DNA of 12,680 bases from an uncultured bacterium (lineage in GTDB: Bacteria; Bacillota; Clostridia; Lachnospirales; Lachnospiraceae), in assembly GCA_947071365.1 (NCBI GenBank), contig CAMTFT010000013.1, positions 1 through 12,680 on the forward strand, in the 5' to 3' direction. Of this stretch, positions 7,801 through 12,680 are shown piece by piece (the stretch's first letter is position 1; every line of letters begins with the position of its first letter). Below the pieces are notes generated by a model, which worked only from the letters and a program-made list of their open reading frames with translations, was not told the DNA's origin and ran no database searches. Made by a program: the position numbers and the translations under genes.

Positions 7801-8837
7801 ACCGCATCCTTTATATCACTGCGCATTCCCTGCACCAGAAGTTTTTTTTCTTCAGAAATGCTTTCATCCTTTTTCGTCGCCAGCCTCGCCCATGGTGCCA
7901 TACCATGAAACAGTTCCGCATATGACCGGTAATCACTGCCCCGGCTCAGCCGCTCTATCGTCTCCAGGTCAGACTGCAGCGCCTTCACATACGGATACGG
8001 GCCGTCCGGCTCCTCCGCGACCCGGATCGCCTCAAGAATCTTCTCCTGTGTATCGGCAAGAATTTTCTGCGTATCTTCTATTATATAGTGCAGCCATCCC
8101 GGACAGGGATTCTCTGCCCTCTCTGCACTGCGGCCTCCCACAAGCTCTTCAGTTTTCTCTGCCGCACGATCCTCCACAGGTTCTTCCATTTCTTCTGCCT
8201 CGCGATCTTCCACCGAATCCAGTCGCATCGTCCCATCGCCATACATCTCCCGGCAGCTTCGCAGCCACTCCCTCGGCCAGGGCTGCCCCAACGCAAAATG
8301 ATACAGCGAAAGGATCGTCTCCTCCACCACATGATCGCTTTTTCCTGTTGCAAAGCTTTCCAGAAACCTTCGGAACTCCTCTCCCTGCTCTGCGTACGCC
8401 TCATCTACCGTTTCCTGTACTGCTTCCTGCTCCAGCAGGATCACTTCACCCTCGTCCGCCACCCGAAAGGACGGGTCAATTCCCACCAACTGGAAATGAT
8501 TTCTCAGGACATGCAGGCAGAAGCTGTGGATCGTGGTGATCTTCGCATTGTGAACAAGCACGAGCTGACGCTGCAGATGTACGTCCTCCGGCTCCTCCTC
8601 CGCGCGTTTTTCCAGCGCATCCCGAATACGTTCCCGCATCTCGGCAGCCGCAGCATTCGTAAAAGTCACTACGAGAAGCCGGTCAATGTCCACCGGCTTT
8701 TCTTTGTCCGTAATCATAGACAAGATCCTGGCGACCAGCACTGCTGTCTTGCCGGAGCCTGCCGCTGCCGAGACAAGGATATTGCGCTCCCGCGTATCGA
8801 TCACCTTCTGCTGTTCCTCTGTCCACTTCACTGCCAT
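4830..8837 (-). CDS. addA: ATP-dependent helicase/nuclease subunit A (AddA)
   Basis: AddA is the UvrD-like helicase-nuclease subunit of AddAB, which unwinds and resects double-strand ends up to a Chi site and prepares 3' tails for RecA. The 1335 residues carry Walker A AAAGSGKT (24-31), motif Ia VVTFTNAAAAEM, motif II IDEYQDS (435-441), motif III MVGDVKQSIYRFR, motif IV RNFRS, motif V SIHKSKGLEFP and motif VI YVALTRAKEK (896-905). The C-terminal RecB-type nuclease has H1178, D1271 and D1284-x-K1286 in LDYKTD. The start at 8837 (MAVKWTEEQQ) has GGAGG 6 nt upstream and matches the usual AddA N-terminus; upstream in-frame codons fall in duplicated spacer. The protein is about 100 residues longer than B. 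subtilis AddA (1232 aa by memory). The excess can be explained by repeat arrays at residues 209-244 and 957-1059, both outside the catalytic motifs. No motif is missing, so it is probably active. Confidence 0.97.
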   Translation of the reverse strand: MAVKWTEEQQKVIDTRERNILVSAAAGSGKTAVLVARILSMITDKEKPVDIDRLLVVTFTNAAAAEMRERIRDALEKRAEEEPEDVHLQRQLVLVHNAKITTIHSFCLHVLRNHFQLVGIDPSFRVADEGEVILLEQEAVQETVDEAYAEQGEEFRRFLESFATGKSDHVVEETILSLYHFALGQPWPREWLRSCREMYGDGTMRLDSVEDREAEEMEEPVEDRAAEKTEELVGGRSAERAENPCPGWLHYIIEDTQKILADTQEKILEAIRVAEEPDGPYPYVKALQSDLETIERLSRGSDYRSYAELFHGMAPWARLATKKDESISEEKKLLVQGMRSDIKDAVASLRQRYFYDTVEVLQRELWDSGTVIRVLTNLTEAFMERLEEKKAEKNILDFGDLEHLALQALVERKDGKNIPTAAAREYAESFEEIMIDEYQDSNLVQELILNSVSGKGCGVHNLFMVGDVKQSIYRFRLARPELFMEKYKTYREENDTACRIDLHRNFRSRDEVLQGVNYIFRQIMTEPLGGIIYDKDAALYPGAKFAPYPNADSKETPGSDFLSTEFLLLEAGGQTRQQEEAHLVGKRIQEIVGRELVWDKEEEAYRPARYSDIVILLRTVSGWADTFGEVLGDMGIPCFTGSQKGYFSAPEIRVVLSYLNILDNPVQDIPLAAVLRSAIGKISDEELAKIRSFSEQRYFYDCCQEYRQSGTDRELQKKLEEFFQVFEGLRRKCGHTPVHLLIWELLEVTGYGAYAQALPAGMQRKANLDMLVEKAIAYEATSYRGLYHFVRYIENLKKYEVDYGEANTGSEAANTVRIMSIHKSKGLEFPVVFVSGLGKQFNESDIRSKVVMHPEFGIACDYVDEVQRTRQATLLKKVIQQKTSSENLGEELRVLYVALTRAKEKLILTGAVSEGADKISKWKTAAMHRGEELSYSWLSGASTYLDWIVPALLRSPAAERIFEEAGVDGSDVIRQGASRSAAERMFEEAGVDGGDVLRRDAGKPESDRTGYGKNAIRPELDSTGYRKNTVESESDRTGYGKDTASPAPDSVSYDSGVDSPPRFTMRLVSASENELSEQQERSDEAVRLQKLLNLDTGVCYDEKAREYLNHVFQSTYPYERNREIIGKLSVSELKKLSHMPEEEDARELYRPETVIPLIPAFREEKEVISGAARGTVYHTFMENLDYSRKDELELQLEELISCGKMSEEEGSVLCLDDIRRFLETESGRRMERAALAGKLFRERPFVLGVPASDIRSEWNPQETVLVQGIIDAYFLEEGQITVLDYKTDRVKHPEELSGKYRAQLDYYALALKRLTGCEVRDRIIYSFHLGRDIVL
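5661..5828 (-). repeat. 42-bp in-frame tandem repeat array, 4 copies, in addA
   Basis: Four 42-bp units (5828-5787, 5786-5745, 5744-5703, 5702-5661) encode 14-residue repeats: PESDRTGYGKNAIR, PELDSTGYRKNTVE, SESDRTGYGKDTAS and the most diverged PAPDSVSYDSGVDS. Units 1 and 3 share an identical 28-bp core (5800-5827 and 5716-5743). The array lies between helicase motif VI and the nuclease domain of AddA and encodes a polar, probably disordered linker. It abuts the 72-bp repeats. Confidence 0.9.
5826..5969 (-). repeat. 72-bp in-frame tandem duplication, 2 copies, in addA
   Basis: Two 72-bp units (5969-5898 and 5897-5826) encode 24-residue repeats beginning AAERIFEEAGVDGSDV and AAERMFEEAGVDGGDV. 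A 38-bp core (5933-5970 versus 5861-5898) differs at only two bases. The duplication leads directly into the 42-bp array, so residues 957-1059 of AddA consist wholly of repeats. Confidence 0.92.
8106..8213 (-). repeat. 36-bp in-frame tandem repeat array, 3 copies, in addA
   Basis: Three 36-bp units (8213-8178, 8177-8142, 8141-8106) encode VEDREAEEMEEP, VEDRAAEKTEEL and VGGRSAERAENP. The first two are clearly alike and the third is more diverged. This acidic, probably surface-exposed insert sits at residues 209-244, in the helicase region between motif Ia and motif II. It is unrelated in sequence to the two arrays nearer the C-terminus. Confidence 0.82.
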
Positions 8838-8843
8838 AAATTT

Positions 8844-8848
8844 CCTCC
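8844..8848 (-). promoter_or_regulatory. addA ribosome binding site
   Basis: GGAGG on the minus strand lies 6 nt before the ATG at 8837 and fixes the addA start. It straddles the edge of the tandem duplication: the equivalent position at the edge of the other copy reads GGAGA and is followed by no start codon. Confidence 0.85.
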
Positions 8849-8910
8849 GTCTAAAACATGGAGCCGCTTTTCTCAGCTCTCCCAATCATTCCATCTGCCG
8901 CGATTTTCTC
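8848..8910 (-). repeat. Direct repeat copy A in the addB-addA spacer (63 bp)
   Basis: This copy is a near match to 8911-8975, directly adjacent in the same orientation, with about 5 mismatches and 2 single-base gaps. It contains a decayed copy of the last addB codons followed by a stop, then the same downstream sequence containing CCATGTTTTAGACG. It has no coding role of its own. Confidence 0.9.
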
Positions 8911-8975
8911 CGTCTAAAACATGGAACCGCTTTTCCTCAGTTCTCCCAATCCATTTCCTCTGCTGCGATTTTCTC
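8911..8975 (-). repeat. Direct repeat copy B covering the addB 3' end (65 bp)
   Basis: This copy includes the last 13 addB codons with the TGA (8975-8937) and 26 nt of spacer (8936-8911). Because it holds functional coding sequence it is probably the ancestral copy, with copy A (8848-8910) arising by tandem duplication. Confidence 0.9.
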
Positions 8976-11900
8976 CCACACCTCAGATTTTGAAAGCTCC
9001 GGTGCCCTCTTCTGACACATACCGGGGATTCTCTTATCGAATCCGCAGACATCCGAGTAATCGCAGTAATCACATGCGCTGTGCGTACGGTCTGCAAAGG
9101 GAGCAGCTTCAATCTTTCCTGACGATATTTCTCCTGCCATCGCCTCCAGCTTTTTGCTGACAAAACCGGAAAGCTGTCCGAACTGCTCCGTAGTAACCGC
9201 ACTGGAAGCAGCCTTCAGCGTACCGTCCCTTTTCAGCCCCGCCGGAATCACCAGAGAGTCCCCGCTGATCTTCGCATCCAGCAGCCTTAGAACCTCCCCG
9301 TCACCGTTCAGCACACCGTCCGGCCGCAGCTTTTTCAAAAGCTTTTCCTGTATCTCCTCCGCCGAAGCGTCCGACTCCTTCTCCAGAACAGGATCTTCCA
9401 GATGATAATAAAAAATCCCGGCCGGAATCACCTTCTTATCCCGGTGCAGTCTGCGCTCCATTTCCAGCGCCGCATTCAGGTACACGACTAACTGTAGCTG
9501 CAGCCCGTAATACAGAGATACCGGATCAAATTTCGTAGCGCCCGACTTATAATCTATGATCTTGACGTATACGGCATCCTCCGTCTCCGCCGTATCAATA
9601 CGATCGATCCTGCCCTGCAGATGAATCCTGCCATTATCCCCAAACCGTACGTTGACCGCTTCCAGATCGCCCGCATCTGCAAAAGTGACCTCGAAACCGG
9701 CAGGCCGGAAGCTTCCCGCCCGCAACTGCTGGTGGAGCGCCCATACCGTCCGGCACAAAATTCTCTTTATCCGGCAGATCGTATATTCCTCTCTTGCACT
9801 CCCGTGCAGCACACCTGCCCCATACTCCCGGGAGACCTCATCCACACACTGTTCTACCAATGCATTCTGTTCTTCCCGCTCCATTTCTCTCCAGTCAATG
9901 TTATCCCTTTGCAGCTTCCTGGAAAACAGCTCCATGGCACGGTGAAAAATAACGCCGAGATCCGCCGCCTTTACGCCGTACATATCCCGGGGTGAAAGGT
10001 GCAGCCCGTAAGCCGCAAAGTGCGCGAACGCACACGCTGCGAACTGCTCCAGTCTCGTGACACTGTTTGTCATCACATCCCCATACAGCTCTCTCGATAC
10101 CTGATACGACAGCTTGCCCTCCATTCCACGGATGAATGCTGCCTGCACCAGCTCCTGCACCCGGCTTCTGTATACGTCATCCTGCAGATACATACCGTAT
10201 AATTCCATCCACGCCGGGTCTGCCACTCCCTCACGTATCTCCTGCAGCCCCCTGGTCAGATACAGAAGGCCATTCTTCCGGGAAGTCACCTGCTCGATCC
10301 GGCTTCCTGCCTCCTGCTCCTGTACCACCTGCAACTTCGGAAACAGCCGATTTACCACAGACACAAGATAGGAAGGCCGCATGGCTGCTCCGTCACCGCT
10401 GCTGCTGCACCAGGACAGGTACAGCCGTTCGCCCGGCTTCGTCAGATTCTGATACAGATAAAACCGCTGGATATAGCTGTTCTCCCGTGCAGAGGGCGCC
10501 AACTCTATTCCCGTCTTCAAAAGGATCTCCCGCTCCATGTCCGAGACGATTCCGCCGCCTTCTCCCCGGGCCGGCACCCAGCCGTCATTCAGCCCCAGGA
10601 AAAACAGAACCTTGACGTGTGCCAGCCTTGACCGCTCGATATCTCCCACCTGCACCTGGTCAATTCCCGGCGGGATGATGCCTACCCTTGCCTCCGCAAA
10701 ACCTGCGTCAAGGATCTCTGCGAACTCCTGCCCATTCACCGTTTCATCTCCCAGCAGATCCACCATCTCATCAAGAAGCGAAATCAAAATACTGTATATC
10801 TGCGCATACTCTCTGGCTTCCTCCCGAAAGCCCTCCTGCAGCAATGATATCTCCCGATTCTTTAGCTGCTGCTGAACCTGACAATCCTCCAGCAAAACGC
10901 AGAGCGCCTCCGCATACTGGCGCAGCGCCTGATCCTTCTGCCTCATTTTCTCAGCAAAGGGCAGCAGATACCGTATCGCCCTCTCCCGGTATTCATTGCA
11001 GGCAAGCAGCTCCTCCGGCATCATCCTGCCCGGCAGGTACGTCCACTCCTGCGCCCACATACCGCGGCCGCGGATGCCCGCTGCCAATACGTAATTTTCC
11101 AGCCGGTCAATCTCCTCCGGAAGCAGCCCCGCCATACCGGTGCGCAGAAACCGGAAAACCGTCTCATACGAAAAATCCTTCTGTGCTGCCAGAAGCGCGC
11201 CCCGGATAAATTCCAGGCACGGATTCAGCAGAATATGCCTCGTCTCATCGAGAAATGCCGGCACCTCATACATCGGGAAAATCTTTTTGACGTAATTATC
11301 ATAGGAGCTCATATTTCCCGTGATCACGGCAATATCCTGATACCGAAAACCCTGTTCCCGCACCAGGCGGCAAATCGTTCTGGCCGCAAAATGTACCTCC
11401 TGTGCCGGATTTACGGATACATGAAGCGAGATCTCACTCTCCGGTAATTTTGCTCTCCCGGATCTCGTCTCCTCAGCAAATTCATCTGGCGGATTTTTGC
11501 CCGTATTCCGGGGCATCTCCTGTGTCCGGCCGTGGTATGCAGTTCTTCTTCGCCGGAAAAGATTCTGTTCCAGATGGAACAGCTCACCGCCGGGACGAAA
11601 CCGCGGCAGGCCGCCTTTACCTAAAACGATCGGTTCCTGTATTATATCCGCTTCGCAGATATCCATCTCTCCTGAACCGCATTGCACTCCCCCAAGGCCA
11701 TCGTCCATTTTCCCGGGCAACTCATCTTTAGGCAGCTTTTCGCCGGGCATTCTCCACTTTGCGGCGCGTTTCGCCGCCTCCGTCACACTGCGGATCATCT
11801 TTTTGCTGAAGGCAAACAGCTCATGCTCCTGTATCTCTCCATAAAAAGATTCCCTGGCATCGATCGTCACCGTCATCCAAATCTGGGGACAGATGGCAAG

Positions 11901-12554
11901 TAACTCCTCCAACACGTTAAGCTGGGACGGTGTAAACCCGGTAAAACCATCGAAGGCCAGTGTACTGTTTTTCAGAAGTTCAGATTTGCCCGCCATCTGA
12001 CAGAGCACATCCAGCAATTCCTCCGGCTTCATGAAACGGTCTCTCTGATATTCCACGAATGCATTGTACAGCGTGCGGATATCCGTAAGCTTCGCCCGAA
12101 GCAGCGGCCTGTTCTCCACACATCTCAGCATCTCCTGCAATTCAAAATCCGTGATCTCATACTGCATCAGCTCCGACAGGACAGACTTCACCTCGGACAC
12201 GTATCCCGGCCGGTTCATCCTGCTGCCCAGTACCTGTAATTTGTCCTTCTGCAAAATGGCAACCCTGCGCAGCATCAGGTTTTTCCCCGTCTCCGTCAGC
12301 ACAGTCCGCCGATCCGAACCAACCTCCTCAAAAATGCGGTGGGCCAGCCTGCGAAAGCTCAGGACATCAATATTCATAATGCCCTTATCCGGGTGCATCA
12401 TCACCAGATCCTTCTGCGTCTGCATCGTAAACTGCTCCGGCACAATGACCATATAATTTTGCTGCGGATTCTTTCTCGATTCTTCTATGATTTTCTCATA
12501 TAAAAAATGGGATTTCCCGCTCCCGGAATTCCCCATAATAAACTGAAGCGGCAT
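8937..12554 (-). CDS. addB: ATP-dependent helicase/nuclease subunit B (AddB)
   Basis: AddB is the partner of AddA. It has an ATP-binding N-terminus, an inactivated helicase core involved in Chi recognition in the family, and a second RecB-type nuclease that cuts the other strand. The 1205 residues start with MPLQFIMGNSGSGKSHF (Walker A at about 8-15). The nuclease shows IFHRAMELF (H871), GRIDRID (D984) and IDYKSG (D1001, K1003). The Fe-S cluster that pins the nuclease domain is present as C841 plus CX2CX5C at C1161, C1164 and C1170, the spacing expected for AddB. The start at 12554 is chosen for AAGGAG 5 nt upstream and the canonical N-terminus; a GTG at 12587 in the same frame lacks such support. 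A loose, charged segment (about 268-370) surrounds the conserved LPRFRPGGELFHLEQNLF. The last 13 codons are duplicated downstream. It is first in the visible gene order, 99 nt before addA. Confidence 0.97.
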   Translation of the reverse strand: MPLQFIMGNSGSGKSHFLYEKIIEESRKNPQQNYMVIVPEQFTMQTQKDLVMMHPDKGIMNIDVLSFRRLAHRIFEEVGSDRRTVLTETGKNLMLRRVAILQKDKLQVLGSRMNRPGYVSEVKSVLSELMQYEITDFELQEMLRCVENRPLLRAKLTDIRTLYNAFVEYQRDRFMKPEELLDVLCQMAGKSELLKNSTLAFDGFTGFTPSQLNVLEELLAICPQIWMTVTIDARESFYGEIQEHELFAFSKKMIRSVTEAAKRAAKWRMPGEKLPKDELPGKMDDGLGGVQCGSGEMDICEADIIQEPIVLGKGGLPRFRPGGELFHLEQNLFRRRRTAYHGRTQEMPRNTGKNPPDEFAEETRSGRAKLPESEISLHVSVNPAQEVHFAARTICRLVREQGFRYQDIAVITGNMSSYDNYVKKIFPMYEVPAFLDETRHILLNPCLEFIRGALLAAQKDFSYETVFRFLRTGMAGLLPEEIDRLENYVLAAGIRGRGMWAQEWTYLPGRMMPEELLACNEYRERAIRYLLPFAEKMRQKDQALRQYAEALCVLLEDCQVQQQLKNREISLLQEGFREEAREYAQIYSILISLLDEMVDLLGDETVNGQEFAEILDAGFAEARVGIIPPGIDQVQVGDIERSRLAHVKVLFFLGLNDGWVPARGEGGGIVSDMEREILLKTGIELAPSARENSYIQRFYLYQNLTKPGERLYLSWCSSSGDGAAMRPSYLVSVVNRLFPKLQVVQEQEAGSRIEQVTSRKNGLLYLTRGLQEIREGVADPAWMELYGMYLQDDVYRSRVQELVQAAFIRGMEGKLSYQVSRELYGDVMTNSVTRLEQFAACAFAHFAAYGLHLSPRDMYGVKAADLGVIFHRAMELFSRKLQRDNIDWREMEREEQNALVEQCVDEVSREYGAGVLHGSAREEYTICRIKRILCRTVWALHQQLRAGSFRPAGFEVTFADAGDLEAVNVRFGDNGRIHLQGRIDRIDTAETEDAVYVKIIDYKSGATKFDPVSLYYGLQLQLVVYLNAALEMERRLHRDKKVIPAGIFYYHLEDPVLEKESDASAEEIQEKLLKKLRPDGVLNGDGEVLRLLDAKISGDSLVIPAGLKRDGTLKAASSAVTTEQFGQLSGFVSKKLEAMAGEISSGKIEAAPFADRTHSACDYCDYSDVCGFDKRIPGMCQKRAPELSKSEVWEKIAAEEMDWEN

Positions 12555-12559
12555 AAATA

Positions 12560-12565
12560 CTCCTT
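12560..12565 (-). promoter_or_regulatory. addB ribosome binding site
   Basis: AAGGAG on the minus strand lies 5 nt before the ATG at 12554 and decides the start over the in-frame GTG at 12587. The remaining sequence up to 12637 shows no -35/-10 pair that I can defend, so the operon promoter probably lies outside the window. Confidence 0.8.
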
Positions 12566-12637
12566 CTGTGATCCTCACACGTTCCACTTGTGTCAGTACT
12601 GCCCGGCTGTGCTTCGCATATTCCCACTGTACAGATT

Positions 12638-12680
12638 CTGTCTCTTATACACATCTGACGCTGCCGACGACTTAATAGGT
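12638..12680 (-). other. Nextera/Tn5 library adaptor (artificial sequence), right end
   Basis: This is the reverse complement of the left-end adaptor: mosaic end at 12638-12656, read-1 arm at 12657-12670, the same 8-base index at 12671-12678, and the first two bases of the P5 tail complement. Genomic sequence ends at 12637. Confidence 0.97.

Noticed and set aside
8838..8936. Small gene in the addB-addA spacer
   Set aside because: The only coding-like part is a decayed copy of the addB tail with a stop; the rest is direct repeat.
8088..8993. Plus-strand open frame of 301 codons opposite addA
   Set aside because: It is antisense to conserved AddA helicase motifs, its composition is that of a shadow frame, and it runs through the duplicated spacer.

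Overview
The window is one 12,591-bp piece of bacterial genomic DNA (positions 47-12637) flanked on both sides by inward-facing Nextera/Tn5 library adaptor sequence. Both ends are therefore random library cuts, not biological boundaries. All genes lie on the minus strand and read from right to left: addB, addA, a very large GtrA-YfhO-aminotransferase fusion, and the first ~188 codons of murB. No tRNA, rRNA, CRISPR array, insertion sequence or phage gene is visible. The only gene-free stretches are short: about 83 bp before addB, 99 bp between addB and addA, and 54 bp before murB.

Gene content, strong GGAGG-type ribosome binding sites and an AddB with four iron-sulphur cysteines point to a Firmicute. 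A clostridial, Lachnospiraceae-like organism with GC slightly above 50% (judged by eye) is the best guess; this is inference, not a database result.

Layout: (1) addB and addA (positions 4830-12554) encode the AddAB helicase-nuclease that resects double-strand breaks for RecA-dependent repair. All recognisable helicase, nuclease and Fe-S motifs are present. (2) addA ends in a 4-nt ATGA overlap with a 1388-residue protein (667-4833). That protein joins a GtrA/GtcA-type four-helix membrane domain, a YfhO-type GT-C glycosyltransferase domain with a large extracytoplasmic part, and a complete cytosolic PLP-dependent class I/II aminotransferase. (3) murB, the UDP-N-acetylenolpyruvoylglucosamine reductase of peptidoglycan synthesis, follows 54 nt later and is cut by the left end of the insert. 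Same strand, tight spacing and the overlap suggest a single operon mixing recombinational repair with cell-envelope building.

The most unusual points are the triple fusion, three separate in-frame tandem-repeat arrays inside addA (36 bp x3, 72 bp x2, 42 bp x4), and a ~64-bp tandem duplication that copies the last codons and stop of addB into the addB-addA spacer. I see no clearly new defence or mobile system. The fusion protein is the best candidate for something undescribed.
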